A DNA stretch of 64,000 nt from Sphingomonas sp. TZW2008 (GTDB taxonomy: Bacteria; Pseudomonadota; Alphaproteobacteria; Sphingomonadales; Sphingomonadaceae), in contig NZ_BDJB01000009.1 in NCBI RefSeq assembly GCF_002117915.1, positions 98,822-162,821 on the forward strand. The letters run 5' to 3'. Position numbers and translations under genes: made by a program. The notes beneath the pieces were generated by a model. It was not told the origin of the DNA and searched no databases. It saw only the letters and a program-made list of their open reading frames with translations. Below, in pieces: positions 8,976-20,376 of the stretch (the stretch's first letter is position 1; every line of letters begins with the position of its first letter).

Positions 8976-9920
8976 ATGCGTAAGTTGCTGTTTGCCGTTC
9001 TGCTGGTGGGGTCCGCCACGCCCGCCCTCGCGCAATCGGGCCTCGACGGCCGCGTCGGCAAGCTCGAGAGCGAGATGCGCGCCGTACAGCGTAAGGTGTT
9101 CCCCGGCGGGGCCGCGTACGTCGAGCCGCAGGTGCGCGCGTCCGAGGCGCCGCGCGAGGAGATCGGTGCGCCCTCGTCGAGCGCGGTCGACGATCTGACG
9201 CAGCGCGTCTCCTCGCTCGAGGCGCAGATCGCCTCGATCACCGGGCAGATCGAGCAGACGCAGTATCGCATGCGCCAGCTCGAGGATCAGTTCGCCGCCT
9301 ACAAGAGGGCAACCGACGCGCGGCTGGCGAGTGGTGCGCCGGCTCCCGCCGCCGCAAGCGGTGACGAGGATGCCGGCCCCGTCGTGCCGCCGCCGCCGCG
9401 CACCGCCGGATCGGGCACGTCGCGGCCCGCCACGCGTCCGGCGGGCAGCCTCGAAGGGCAGCTCGGCGGCGGCGCGGCGACCGCTACCGCGACTGCGTCG
9501 ACTGGCGGGGTCGAGAAGCCCTCGACCGGCCAGCCCGACGAGGACGAATATATCTACGGCTACCGGCTGTGGGCCGCCAAGCGCTACCCGGCGGCGGCGG
9601 AGCAGCTCAAGAAGGTGGTCGCCGCCTATCCCAAGTCGCGCCGCGCGAGCTACGCGCAGAACCTGCTCGGCCGATCGTATCTCGACGATGGCAAGCCGAG
9701 CCTCGCGTCGATTGCCTTCTACGACAATTACAAGAAGATGCCCGACGGCGAGCGCGCACCGGAGAGCCTCTATTATCTCGGCCAGGCGCTGACCAAGCTC
9801 AACAAGCCGGCCGACGCCTGCAAGGTCTATGGCGAGCTGATCGACGTCTACGGCGACCGGATCGGCCAGGGCATGAAGGACGACGTCGCGCGTGCCCGCA
9901 CGTCCAACAAGTGCAAGTGA
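8976..9920 (+). CDS. cpoB: Tol-Pal system accessory protein CpoB/YbgF
   Basis: CpoB is periplasmic and couples peptidoglycan synthesis to Tol-Pal during outer-membrane constriction. The 314-aa protein has a Sec signal peptide (about 1-20, ending ALAQ). A trimerising coiled coil (about 22-105) and a Pro/Ala linker come next, then a C-terminal TPR domain (about 190-314) with repeats such as YPAAAEQLKKVVAAYPKS. The ATG at 8976 is preceded by a G-rich ribosome site. The following gene, tilS, starts four bases after the stop. The usual tolQRAB-pal genes are not in the window, so this locus is split from them. Confidence 0.9.
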   Translation: MRKLLFAVLLVGSATPALAQSGLDGRVGKLESEMRAVQRKVFPGGAAYVEPQVRASEAPREEIGAPSSSAVDDLTQRVSSLEAQIASITGQIEQTQYRMRQLEDQFAAYKRATDARLASGAPAPAAASGDEDAGPVVPPPPRTAGSGTSRPATRPAGSLEGQLGGGAATATATASTGGVEKPSTGQPDEDEYIYGYRLWAAKRYPAAAEQLKKVVAAYPKSRRASYAQNLLGRSYLDDGKPSLASIAFYDNYKKMPDGERAPESLYYLGQALTKLNKPADACKVYGELIDVYGDRIGQGMKDDVARARTSNKCK

Positions 9921-9924
9921 CCGG

Positions 9925-10908
9925 GTGATCGACGCCGCTGACGTCGGGCGCTTCCGCGACGACGTCTTGGCGCTGATCGACACGCCGCCCGGTCCCGCCG
10001 CGCCGCTCGGCCTCGCGGTGTCGGGCGGCCCGGACAGCATGGCGCTGCTGCTGCTCGCGCACGCGGCGTTTCCGGGAGCCGTCGCGGCGGCGAGCGTCGA
10101 CCATGGTCTGCGTGCCGCCAATGCCGACGAGGCGCGCATGGTCGCGCGTGAGGCGTCGGCGATCGGCGTGCCGCACGCGATTCTCGAGGTCGATGGCGGA
10201 TTGTCGGGCGCGAGTCTGCAGGCGCGCGCACGCGCCGCGCGCTACGCCAGCCTCGCACGCTGGGCGGGGGCGGGCGGCGTTGTCGCAATCGCCACCGCGC
10301 ATCATGCCGACGATCAGGCCGAGACCTTTCTGATGCGCGCGTCGCGCGGATCGGGCGTCACCGGTTTGTCGGCGATCCGCCCGCGCGCGGTGGTCGCGGG
10401 CGCGCGGCTCGTTCGGCCGCTGCTCGGCTGGCGACGCGCGGCGTTGCGCGCGATCGTGCGCCGCGCCGGCGCGGCATTTATTGACGATCCGTCGAACGCC
10501 GATCCGCGGCACGATCGCACGCGTTTCCGCCGGCTGCTCGACGAGAATGAGTGGCTCGATCCGCCCGCGCTTGCCCGAACGGCCGGCGCGATCGGTGAGG
10601 CGGAGCGCGATCTTGCCGCGCTCGCCGACCTGCTGTGGGCGGAGCGCGCGACGATCGGCCCGGCGAGCGTCGGCATCGACGTTGCCGGACTGCCGCGCGA
10701 CACGCGCCGCCGCCACGTCCGCCGCGCGATCGCGCTAATCCGCGACGATGCCGAGATCAGCACCCCCGCCTTCGACGCCGCGGCCAATGTCGAGGCGCTG
10801 ATCGACGCGCTGGATGGGGGGCACCGTGCGACGCAGGCGGGCGTGATCGGCAGCCCGCGCCACGGCCGCTGGCACTTCCGCGCAGCCCCGCCGCGTCGAT
10901 CACTCTGA
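9925..10908 (+). CDS. tilS: tRNA(Ile)-lysidine synthase TilS
   Basis: TilS converts C34 of the CAU-anticodon isoleucine tRNA to lysidine, an essential step for decoding AUA. The PP-loop SGGPDS sits at residues 33-38 and the second conserved strand reads ASVDHGLR. A TTAHHADDQAET-like stretch follows (here IATAHHADDQAE). I prefer the GTG at 9925 (327 aa), because a start at 9892 would lie inside cpoB and add non-conserved residues. The C-terminus is shorter than in E. coli, as is common in alphaproteobacteria. ftsH follows after 75 bp, the usual order. Confidence 0.92.
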   Translation: MIDAADVGRFRDDVLALIDTPPGPAAPLGLAVSGGPDSMALLLLAHAAFPGAVAAASVDHGLRAANADEARMVAREASAIGVPHAILEVDGGLSGASLQARARAARYASLARWAGAGGVVAIATAHHADDQAETFLMRASRGSGVTGLSAIRPRAVVAGARLVRPLLGWRRAALRAIVRRAGAAFIDDPSNADPRHDRTRFRRLLDENEWLDPPALARTAGAIGEAERDLAALADLLWAERATIGPASVGIDVAGLPRDTRRRHVRRAIALIRDDAEISTPAFDAAANVEALIDALDGGHRATQAGVIGSPRHGRWHFRAAPPRRSL

Positions 10909-10983
10909 CCGGCCCAATTCCGCGTCGCGTTCCATTGCCATTAACCTTGGGCAGCCTACATTGCGGCTGTTGAAAGGTAGCGC

Positions 10984-12954
<1,971 letters not shown>

Positions 12955-12971
12955 CGCGATGAACAGGAGGA

Positions 12972-13004
12972 CGCGGCTGCCGAGAGGCGGCCGCGTTTTT
13001 CTTT
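12972..13004 (+). terminator. Rho-independent terminator after ftsH
   Basis: A 10-bp GC-rich stem (arms 12972-12981 and 12986-12995, one G-T pair, GAGA loop) is followed by TTTTTCTTT. It closes the cpoB-tilS-ftsH run. Confidence 0.9.
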
Positions 13005-13034
13005 GTGCGCTCTCCGTGCCACGCTAACGGGCGG

Positions 13035-14150
13035 TCAGGCCAGCCCGAAGTACAGCAGCAGCAGCGCGAAAGCGGGAACGATCGCGCTGACGATCAGCCC
13101 GACGAGAATCGTCGTGCGTACCAGCGCGCCGATGCGGCCGAGCCGGTACGCCCCCTTCATCTGGCGATAGATGTGGAACGGCGGCACGATCAGCGCCGCG
13201 ACGATGACGATCCAGCTCGCGACGCCGATCGCGTTCAATAGCGCGAGGACGATCGTCAGCAGGGAGATGAATGTCAGCGAATAGGTGGTGAAGACGGCGT
13301 GATCGTAAACGCCGAAGCGACGGCTGAACGGGAACAGTAGCCACAGGAAGGGGATCGACAGCGGGATCAGCGCCCAGCTGTACTTGTACGCCGATGTCTT
13401 GAGCTTGTAGAGCAGCAGCTTCGGGTTCTCCTTGGCGTGGCGGAACTTGTCCTCCAGCCAATTGTCCTCGCTCGCCGGCGGCGCCCCGGCGACGTCGAAC
13501 GTCGCTGGCACGGGCAGCAGCCGCTCCGCATCGGCGAGGTCGCTGCGCGCCTTCTCCGCCACCTTCAGCCGCCGTTCGAGCCGCGCGAGCCGATCGGTCT
13601 CGGGATCGGGCTTGCCGCGCTCCTTGGCGAGCGACTGCCGCAGCTCGCGTACCTCGCCCTCGGATCGCACGCGCTCTTCGGTCACCTTGGCGCGGGCTTC
13701 CGCCATCCCGCCGGTGATCCCCGATTTGAGGAAGTCGGCGTCGCCGAACGACCAGCCGGGCAGGTTGGCGACGATCGCGAACATCAGGAAGACGGTGAAC
13801 AGGAACAGCGCCAGCGGCGACACGAAGCGCGCCCGCTCGCCGTCGACGTAGCGCCGCGTCAGCTCGCCCGGTCGCGTCACCAGCATCGGCAGCGTGTGCC
13901 ACGCCTTGCCCTCGAAATGGAACACGCCGTGCGCGATGTCGTGCAAGATCGCGCCCGCGGTGCGATGCACGTGGGCCGCCTGACCGCAGGCGTGACAGTG
14001 CGATCCGATCAGCGTGGTGCCGCAATTGAGGCAGGCGTGATCCTCGGCATGATCGTGCGAGACGCCGCCGGCGGCTCCCGGCCGCTCGAGCGCGCGCGCG
14101 ATCAGCCCGCCGGTCAACACGTCCGCGCCCGCTTCGATACCGTCCGTCAT
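13035..14150 (-). CDS. DUF3667 membrane protein with N-terminal zinc ribbon
   Basis: The 371-aa protein has a treble-clef-like zinc ribbon near residue 40 (CLNCGT...CHACGQ). A conserved segment (ILHDIAHGVFHFEGKAWHT) typical of DUF3667 follows, then several membrane helices. Between the first helix (about 115-133) and the C-terminal helices lies a charged coiled coil (about 150-215, rich in Glu, Arg and Lys). Function is unknown for the family. It is convergent with ftsH and is downstream of the P450 gene in the same orientation, but a terminator separates them. Confidence 0.8.
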   Translation of the reverse strand: MTDGIEAGADVLTGGLIARALERPGAAGGVSHDHAEDHACLNCGTTLIGSHCHACGQAAHVHRTAGAILHDIAHGVFHFEGKAWHTLPMLVTRPGELTRRYVDGERARFVSPLALFLFTVFLMFAIVANLPGWSFGDADFLKSGITGGMAEARAKVTEERVRSEGEVRELRQSLAKERGKPDPETDRLARLERRLKVAEKARSDLADAERLLPVPATFDVAGAPPASEDNWLEDKFRHAKENPKLLLYKLKTSAYKYSWALIPLSIPFLWLLFPFSRRFGVYDHAVFTTYSLTFISLLTIVLALLNAIGVASWIVIVAALIVPPFHIYRQMKGAYRLGRIGALVRTTILVGLIVSAIVPAFALLLLYFGLA

Positions 14151-14200
14151 CCGCCAACCCCCTGCCGGACGCCCGGTTTAGCGCGTCGCGGCGGCAACGC

Positions 14201-14230
14201 AAAACGGCGGCGGGATTGAGCCCGCCGCCG
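14201..14230 (-). terminator. Hairpin terminator after the P450 gene
   Basis: CGGCGGCGGG and its exact complement (14205-14214 and 14221-14230) form a 10-bp stem with a six-base loop. On the minus strand the stem is followed by TTTTGC. It lies between the P450 stop and the DUF3667 start. Confidence 0.7.
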
Positions 14231-14265
14231 CCGCTTCACGCCCGCACCGGTCGCCCGGCGCGCGA

Positions 14266-15519
14266 TCAGTACTTGCTGAGCGTCACCGGTAACCGGCGAT
14301 AGCCGTGGACGAAGCACGCTGATACGCGCTCGGGCGCGCCGGCCACGTTCACGCGCATCCGCCGCGCCGCCATCTCCTCGAGCAGGATACCGATCTGAAG
14401 CTCGGCGAGCCGCGCGCCGACGCAGCGGTGGATGCCGTGGCCAAAGGCGAGATGGCGGCGAGCGTTGGGGCGATCGATGACGAGATCGTCGGCATCCTCG
14501 CCGAACACGCTCTCGTCGCGGTTCCCCGAGATGTACCACAGCGCGAGCTTGTCGCCCGCCTTGATCTGCTGGCCCATCAGTTCTGTATCGGCGGTGGCCG
14601 TACGCCGCATGTGCGCGAGCGGGGTCTGCCAGCGAATGATCTCGCTCACCGCATTGGGGATCAGCGACGGATCGGCCTCGAGCTTGGCGCGCTGATCGGC
14701 ATATTTGTCGAGGCCATAGGCGAGGCCCGACATCGTGTTGCGCGTCGTATCATTGCCGCCGACGATCAGCAGGATCAGGTTTCCGATGAACTCGCCGTCG
14801 TCCATCTCGCGCATCGCGTCCGAATGGATCATCATGCTGATGAGATCGGGCTGGCGCGGCTTGTTGACGCGCTCGTTCCACAGCCGGCGGAAATAGCTGC
14901 CGCACTCGTACATGTGCTGCAAGCGCTGCTGGCGCAGCTCAGGGTTCTTGATGATCTCGATATCACCCGCCCAGTCGGACCAGAAGGTCAGCTTGCGGCG
15001 ATCCGCCCAGGGAAAGTCGAACAGGATCGCGAGCATCCCCGTCGTCAGCTCGATCGAGACGGTATCGACCCAGTCGAATTCCTCGCCCCACGGCAGCCGG
15101 TCGAGCACCTCGCCGGTGCGGCGGCGGATATCGTCCGCCATGCGCGTCATCTCGGACGGGGTGAAGGCGGGCGATACGGTGCGGCGCTGCGCGGTATGCA
15201 CCGGGCGATCACGCGCGATGAACATCGGCATGCGCACCGCATTGGGATCGTCCACCTCGAAATTGGCGAGCGTGATCCCGCCCGTCTCCGACGAGTAGAG
15301 ATCGGGCAGCGATTCGACCTCGACGATCGGCTTGTAGCTCGACACCGACCAATAGGGGCCGAACTCCGAATCGGGCACATAGTGGACGGGCGCCTCGGCG
15401 CGCAGCCGCGCAAACGGTTCGCGCCACGTATCGTCGCGGTACAGCTCTGCCCGGCTGACATCGAACGGATCGACCGTGGCCGTGTCCAACGCACTTTTCG
15501 CAAGCGTCGCCATCATCAC
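14266..15519 (-). CDS. Cytochrome P450, CYP153-like
   Basis: The 417-aa soluble P450 has the I-helix oxygen-activation motif GGNDTTRN (about residue 245) and the K-helix ExxR (EIIR). The haem loop FGHGIHRCVGARLAE carries the Cys thiolate ligand. The stretch around MRRTATADTEL and WYISGNRDE is very like CYP153 enzymes, which hydroxylate alkane or fatty-acid ends with a ferredoxin and reductase. No ferredoxin or reductase gene is adjacent. The start is one of three consecutive codons GTG-ATG-ATG at 15519-15511; a GGGAG lies just upstream and fits the last ATG best. Confidence 0.88.
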   Translation of the reverse strand: MMMATLAKSALDTATVDPFDVSRAELYRDDTWREPFARLRAEAPVHYVPDSEFGPYWSVSSYKPIVEVESLPDLYSSETGGITLANFEVDDPNAVRMPMFIARDRPVHTAQRRTVSPAFTPSEMTRMADDIRRRTGEVLDRLPWGEEFDWVDTVSIELTTGMLAILFDFPWADRRKLTFWSDWAGDIEIIKNPELRQQRLQHMYECGSYFRRLWNERVNKPRQPDLISMMIHSDAMREMDDGEFIGNLILLIVGGNDTTRNTMSGLAYGLDKYADQRAKLEADPSLIPNAVSEIIRWQTPLAHMRRTATADTELMGQQIKAGDKLALWYISGNRDESVFGEDADDLVIDRPNARRHLAFGHGIHRCVGARLAELQIGILLEEMAARRMRVNVAGAPERVSACFVHGYRRLPVTLSKY

Positions 15520-15568
15520 TCTCCCGCGTCGTTATTGGTTGCGAGAGAAAACCTAACTGACAGGCTTG

Positions 15569-16828
15569 TCAATAGGTCTCGCGCGCAGCCGTCCGGGGTT
15601 TGCGACCGAACAGCCGCTTCCACGCGCCCGCCGGGCTGCCCGATTGCAGCACCCCGCGCCGGAACAGCCGCGCGCCGACGGCGATGAAGATCGCCACCCA
15701 GAGGATCTGCCAGCCGAGTGCGACGAGGTGCGGCCACAGCGCGGGCGAATTGGCGGCGCGGCCCGCCATCGCGAACGGCGAGGACAGCGGGAACACCTCC
15801 GCCGCGGTCGCGATCCACGTTCCGGGCTTCGATGCCGCCGCGGAGGCGAGCGCGAACATGCCGACCTGCAGGATCGTGATCGGCAGCGACAGCATCTGGA
15901 TCTCGCGCATCGTCGAGGCCTGCGCGCCGATCCCGAGGAATACCGAACCGAGCAGTAGATAGGCGGTGGTGAAATAGGCTGCGAACAGCAAGGCGAACGC
16001 GCCGAAGCCGACCGCCGGGGTAAGCTCGGCGACGTTCGCCCCCGCCGGCAGCAGCGCGCCGACCTGGCTGACGACGATCCCCCAGAAGCCGACGAACAGC
16101 ACCGCGACGCCGAACATGCCGAGCAGCTTGCCGAGGAACACGCTTTCCAGCGGCACCGCCGCCGCGAGCACCTCGATCACCTTGTTGTTGCGCTCCTCCG
16201 CCATCGTGCCGACGACCTGCCCCGACAGGAACAATGTCAGGAAGAAGATGCCGAACACCGCGAAGAACGCCGAGGCGTTGCGCCCGCCGAGCGACGGCGC
16301 GTCGCGCGTGGCGCGCGTCAGCGTCGGCCGGCTGAGCGGCTGCGCGCCGGTGCGGTCGAGGCGGATCGCCTGTTCGGCGAGCGCGGCGAGGTAATAGGCC
16401 GGGCGGCGACTGCGCCCGTAGAGGATCTGCGGCGCGGCGAGCGGCCCGCTGATCACCGCCGACACATCGATGCCGGGCGCGTTGAGCGCTGCGCGCGCCT
16501 GCGCCGCGATGTCACCCGCCGGCGCGCGTACGTCGAGCGCCGGCGGCCGCGCGTCGGCGCCGAACAGCGCGCGCAACTCCCGATCGGCAGCGACGATCGC
16601 CGCCGCCTCGGCCGGCGGCGCGATCACCACCAGCCGCTCCTTGTCGGCGGAGCCGGCGGAAACCGTCGCGGCGCCGAGCCCGCCGATCGCGCCGAACGAG
16701 CCCATGATGACCGGCGCGAACAGGAACAGGAGGAAGATCGGCGTGAACACCGTGGCGGTGAAATCGCGCCGCGCGATCGTCAGCGTCTGGCGCAGGCGGC
16801 GGCGCAGGTTGCCGGGGGCGGCGCTCAC
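15569..16828 (-). CDS. ABC transporter permease (NatB/ABC-2 type)
   Basis: The 419-aa protein has an N-terminal TM helix (about 30-48) and a large extracytoplasmic domain (about 55-195). Five to six more helices follow, including the conserved MAEERNNKVIEVLAAAVP segment characteristic of the NatB/ABC-2 family. It pairs with the ATPase encoded just upstream: the GTG start overlaps that gene's stop as GTGA, so translation is coupled. Such exporters expel sodium, antibiotics or lipids; substrate cannot be told here. The gene ends 49 bp before the P450 start. Confidence 0.86.
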   Translation of the reverse strand: MSAAPGNLRRRLRQTLTIARRDFTATVFTPIFLLFLFAPVIMGSFGAIGGLGAATVSAGSADKERLVVIAPPAEAAAIVAADRELRALFGADARPPALDVRAPAGDIAAQARAALNAPGIDVSAVISGPLAAPQILYGRSRRPAYYLAALAEQAIRLDRTGAQPLSRPTLTRATRDAPSLGGRNASAFFAVFGIFFLTLFLSGQVVGTMAEERNNKVIEVLAAAVPLESVFLGKLLGMFGVAVLFVGFWGIVVSQVGALLPAGANVAELTPAVGFGAFALLFAAYFTTAYLLLGSVFLGIGAQASTMREIQMLSLPITILQVGMFALASAAASKPGTWIATAAEVFPLSSPFAMAGRAANSPALWPHLVALGWQILWVAIFIAVGARLFRRGVLQSGSPAGAWKRLFGRKPRTAARETY

Positions 16829-17754
16829 GCAGCCTGCTCCCGCACCGCGTCCGCGTCACCGGCAGCCTGGCCGACGATCCGGACGAACGCCTCGTGCAGC
16901 CCCGGCCGCTCGATCGACAGGCCGGAAATGCCGTAACCCGCATCGATCAGCCGCTTGAGCAACGCCTCGATCCCGTCCGCCGGCAGCACGAAGCGCCATC
17001 CGTCGCCGTCGGCGCGCGCGTCGGGCGGCAGCTGCGCGGCGATTCCTGCCGCGAGAAAATGCGGCACGTAATGCACCTGCTGCGGCAAGGTGCCGCGTGC
17101 CTCGTCGACCGTGCCCTCGAACCGCCGCTTCCCCCCGGCAATGATCGCCAGTCGGTCGCACAATCGCTGCGCGTGCGCCATGACGTGCGTCGAGAACAGG
17201 ATCGTCGCGCCGCGATCGCGCTCGGCGAGGATCAGCGCCTCGAGCCGCTCCTGATTGACCGGGTCGAGCCCGGAGAAGGGCTCGTCGAGTACCAGGAGAT
17301 CGGGCTGGTGAACGACCGAGCCGAGCAGCTGCACCAGTTGCGCCATGCCCTTCGACAGCTTGCGGATCTTCTGCTCGGTGGCGTGGCCGATCCCCGCCGC
17401 CTCGAGCAGGTCGCCGGCGCGCGCGCGGCCCTCGCGCCACGGCAGGCCACGCAGTGCGCCCATGAAGGCGATCGCCTCGCGTGCCTTCATCGCCGGATAC
17501 AGCCCGCGCTCCTCGGGCAGATAGCCGACGCGGTCGCTCGCCTCACGCGGATGTGCTGCGCCGAACAGCGTCCGGCTGCCCGCGTCGGGCTCGATGATCC
17601 CCAGCAGCATGCGTAGCGTCGTCGTCTTGCCCGCGCCGTTGGGGCCTAACACGCCGTAGATCGCACCGCGCGGCACCTGAAGGTCGATCCCGTCGACGAC
17701 GCGGCGCTCGCCGAAACGCTTCACCAGGCCGCTGGCGGTGATGGCATGATCCAT
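16825..17754 (-). CDS. ABC transporter ATP-binding protein (NatA/DrrA type)
   Basis: The 309-aa ATPase has Walker A GPNGAGKT (about residues 37-44), the Q-loop YLPEERGL and a signature that reads LSKGMAQLV. Walker B is LLVLDEPFSGLD, followed by the H-loop STHVM. A C-terminal DUF4162-type domain follows at about 220-300. This is the NatA subfamily that works with ABC-2 permeases. The true start is the ATG at 17754 (MDHAIT); the open frame extends much further upstream but that part overlaps queG on the other strand. It is divergent from queG with 87 bp between. Confidence 0.9.
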   Translation of the reverse strand: MDHAITASGLVKRFGERRVVDGIDLQVPRGAIYGVLGPNGAGKTTTLRMLLGIIEPDAGSRTLFGAAHPREASDRVGYLPEERGLYPAMKAREAIAFMGALRGLPWREGRARAGDLLEAAGIGHATEQKIRKLSKGMAQLVQLLGSVVHQPDLLVLDEPFSGLDPVNQERLEALILAERDRGATILFSTHVMAHAQRLCDRLAIIAGGKRRFEGTVDEARGTLPQQVHYVPHFLAAGIAAQLPPDARADGDGWRFVLPADGIEALLKRLIDAGYGISGLSIERPGLHEAFVRIVGQAAGDADAVREQAA

Positions 17755-17841
17755 GGAGCGGGAACGATCCTCGTGCAGCCGATCCCCCGCGCGGGGAAAG
17801 CGGACGTGCCATCGCACGCCCGGGCGTGGTAGCGGGGCGCG

Positions 17842-18885
17842 ATGCCGCAAGACAACCTCGAAGCGCAGCTGAAGGCGAAGGCAATCGCGCTCGGCTTCGC
17901 CGCGTGCGGCATCGCGCTGGCCGATGCCGCGCCGCGCGCCGGCGAACGACTGCGCCAGTGGCTGGCGGACGGTTGCCACGGCGACATGATCTGGATGGAG
18001 GCGCGCGCACACCACCGCGAATCCCCGGCCGGGCTGTGGCCGGAGGCGCGCAGCGTGATCGCGCTGGGCATGAGCTACGCGCCCGCCGAGGATCCGCTGC
18101 GGCTGGCGGGGGAGGGCGGCATCGGCCGCATCTCCACCTACGCGCAGGGCGCAGACTATCACGACGTCGTGAAAAAGGCGCTGAAGGCGCTCGCCCGCTG
18201 GCTGGTCGATGCGGCGCCGTGCGATCTCAAGGTGTTCGTCGATACCGCCCCGGTGATGGAGAAGCCGCTGGCCGAGGCGGCGGGGCTCGGCTGGCAGGGC
18301 AAGCACACCAATCTCGTCAGCCGCAGCGACGGCAGCTGGCTGTTCCTCGGCGCGATCTACACCACGCTCGATCTCGCGCCCGACGCCCCCGGCCGGCCGA
18401 GCTGCGGATCGTGCGACGCGTGTCAGCGGGCGTGCCCGACCAACGCCTTTCCCGCGCCCTATCGGCTCGATGCGCGGCGCTGCATCTCGTATCTCACGAT
18501 CGAACATGCCGGCCCGATCCCGCACGAGTTCCGCCGCGCGATCGGCAACCGCATCTACGGCTGCGACGATTGCCTCGCCGTCTGCCCGTGGAACAAGTTC
18601 GCGTCCGCATCGCGCGCGAACCAGGCCTACGCCGCGCGCGCCGAGCTCGCCGCGCCGCGCCTCGCCGATCTGCTGGCGCTCGACGATGCGGGGTTCCGCC
18701 AGGTGTTCGCCGGGTCGCCGATCAAGCGCATCGGGCGCGGGCGGATGATCCGCAACTGCCTGATCGCGGCGGGCAACAGCGGCGATCCCGATTTGCTGCC
18801 GCGCGTCGCAACGCTGCGCGACGACCCCGATCCCGTCGTCGCGGAGGCTGCCGACTGGGCGATGCACGCGCTCGCCGGGCACTGA
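17842..18885 (+). CDS. queG: Epoxyqueuosine reductase QueG
   Basis: QueG performs the last step of queuosine synthesis, reducing epoxyqueuosine in tRNA with a cobalamin cofactor and two 4Fe-4S clusters. The cluster ligands appear as [12 protein letters not shown] (about residue 190) and [10 protein letters not shown] (about 238). The catalytic Asp region [13 protein letters not shown] and the GWQGKHTN stretch are also family features. At 347 aa it has normal size. The ATG at 17842 is preceded by GCGGGG. Confidence 0.94.
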   Translation: MPQDNLEAQLKAKAIALGFAACGIALADAAPRAGERLRQWLADGCHGDMIWMEARAHHRESPAGLWPEARSVIALGMSYAPAEDPLRLAGEGGIGRISTYAQGADYHDVVKKALKALARWLVDAAPCDLKVFVDTAPVMEKPLAEAAGLGWQGKHTNLVSRSDGSWLFLGAIYTTLDLAPDAPGRPSCGSCDACQRACPTNAFPAPYRLDARRCISYLTIEHAGPIPHEFRRAIGNRIYGCDDCLAVCPWNKFASASRANQAYAARAELAAPRLADLLALDDAGFRQVFAGSPIKRIGRGRMIRNCLIAAGNSGDPDLLPRVATLRDDPDPVVAEAADWAMHALAGH

Positions 18886-19006
18886 GCCGATCGCGCGGCA
18901 CTGGTCACCGACATGACGCGGTGCAGCAAAAAATCGTTACAGCAGGCCCAAACACGGAAACATCCGCCGGCCTATATCATCGTCTCACCAATAAGGAGTG
19001 CGACAG

Positions 19007-19201
19007 ATGGACGAACCGAAGAGAAGAAACGTGGAGGAGATCAAGCAGAGGCTGCTGTCGTCCGTGTTCTTCATGGCCTTTGGCGCCGTCCTGCTCCTGT
19101 TCCTTGTCGCGACCGAGCATCCCAATTGGTTCCACATCAAACCAATGTCGACCGCGGCTTCGGCGATGACTTACGCCGCGGACAACAGCGACAAGTCATA
19201 G
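19007..19201 (+). CDS. Small single-TM protein, unknown
   Basis: This 64-aa protein has a basic N-terminus (DEPKRRNVEEIKQR) and one TM helix at about 20-40 (SSVFFMAFGAVLLLFLVAT). A short polar tail follows. AAGGAG stands eight bases before the ATG at 19007, which decides this start over the GTG at 18998. It is a stand-alone gene between queG and the convergent lipoprotein gene. I know no function for it. Confidence 0.6.
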   Translation: MDEPKRRNVEEIKQRLLSSVFFMAFGAVLLLFLVATEHPNWFHIKPMSTAASAMTYAADNSDKS

Positions 19202-19211
19202 CAGCCGATCA

Positions 19212-19577
19212 TTATCGCCCGCCGTCGCGTCGCGTCAGCGCGGCGACGCAGCTCGCACGGTCGATCGCGCTGCCGTCGGGCTGGCGGGCGTCGACATAGG
19301 TGACACGCGGCTCGCCCGATCCCTTCGGGTAGAGGTAGGTATCCAGGACGCAGATCCGGCTCTGGAACTGCAGCTTGCGCGCCGTTCCCTCGCGCACGTC
19401 GGCGTTGGGCTCGCCGAGCAGACGCGTCAGCGCGGCGGCATTCTGCCCGATGACGCGCTCGAGCCCGGCGCCGGTGAACGGCAGCGGCACGCGATCGGCG
19501 CGGTCGGGGGTGCCGCCGGGCACGGTGGCGCAGCCAGACAGGAGCGCGAGGGCGGCAAGGACGGCAGCAGGCTTCAT
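19212..19577 (-). CDS. Small lipoprotein, unknown family
   Basis: The 121-aa product has a lipoprotein signal peptide with lipobox LLSGC (Cys at about 16). A compact domain with the pattern IGQNAAALTRLLGEPNADVREG follows. That last part resembles the start of SmpA/OmlA-like small outer-membrane lipoproteins, but the match is by eye only. Two further Cys residues (RICVLD and RASCVA) could form a disulphide in the periplasm. GGAG precedes the ATG at 19577, which overlaps the stop of the EI24 gene, so the two are coupled. Confidence 0.72.
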   Translation of the reverse strand: MKPAAVLAALALLSGCATVPGGTPDRADRVPLPFTGAGLERVIGQNAAALTRLLGEPNADVREGTARKLQFQSRICVLDTYLYPKGSGEPRVTYVDARQPDGSAIDRASCVAALTRRDGGR

Positions 19578-20242
19578 GATGGGCTCCGGTGGAACAGGTG
19601 CGTCGCCATCGCCGCACCGATCACCGGCGCGAGGAAGTTGAGGAACGGCACCAGGAACAAGAGGGTGACGGCGAGGCCGAGCAGGAAGCGGCGCGCGGTG
19701 GTCGCGCGACGCCATCCGGGCAGCGCTTCGGGCGGCAGATGCCGCGCCGCGACCATGTCGCCGAGATCGCGGCCGAGCAGCCAGGCGTTGACGCCGAGGA
19801 ACAGCGCCGCGGTGCCGACGCCGGTCGCGAGCAGGATCAGATAGAGCGGCGCGAGCAAGAGGTTGATCGCGACGAACCGCGCCGCCGAGCCGATCCCCAT
19901 CCGCGCCGCGCGATGTAGCGGGATCTCGCGTGCCCGTGCCAAAGCGGCGGGATAGTGCCGCCGCTCGACCGCGGCGACGACCGTATCGGCGAACAGCCCG
20001 ATGACTGCGATCGCCACCGCGCGGAACAACAGCCACAGCACGTGCAGCGTGACGACGAGCGCCCCCACCGAGGCGAGCGTGCCGCCCCAGCGCGATCCTG
20101 CGAGCCAGATGTCGAGCCCCCACCAAATTCCGGCGCCGAGCAGCGCGAAGATCGCGAGCGTCAGCGCCAGGCTCTTGGCGAGCACCGCCAGGATCGGCCG
20201 ATCGCCGAGCTGGGCGAGGCTGCGGGCGAAGGCACCGAACAT
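19574..20242 (-). CDS. EI24/CysZ-like membrane protein
   Basis: The 222-aa protein has about five hydrophobic helices. It shows the EI24 pattern, including the conserved GVNAWLLGRDLGDMVAARH segment (about residue 160) and a LAVTLLFLVPFLNFLAPVIGA-like C-terminal helix pair. In enterobacteria CysZ of this family moves sulphate; the alphaproteobacterial members are less studied. The ATG at 20242 (MFGAFARS) starts the conserved domain, and the longer frame upstream reaches into the divergent promoter region. It is coupled to the lipoprotein gene by an ATGA overlap. Confidence 0.8.
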   Translation of the reverse strand: MFGAFARSLAQLGDRPILAVLAKSLALTLAIFALLGAGIWWGLDIWLAGSRWGGTLASVGALVVTLHVLWLLFRAVAIAVIGLFADTVVAAVERRHYPAALARAREIPLHRAARMGIGSAARFVAINLLLAPLYLILLATGVGTAALFLGVNAWLLGRDLGDMVAARHLPPEALPGWRRATTARRFLLGLAVTLLFLVPFLNFLAPVIGAAMATHLFHRSPS

Positions 20243-20376
20243 GGCGTCCGCGAATGCGCAAGGACGCGCGGTTGCGCAAGACGGGCGCGGCAATTACGGC
20301 GCGGCTATCCTTCACCTCGTTGCAGTCGCCCGTATGGGCCGGCCGCACGCCTCCTTTCGAACGGGACCCCGAAACC

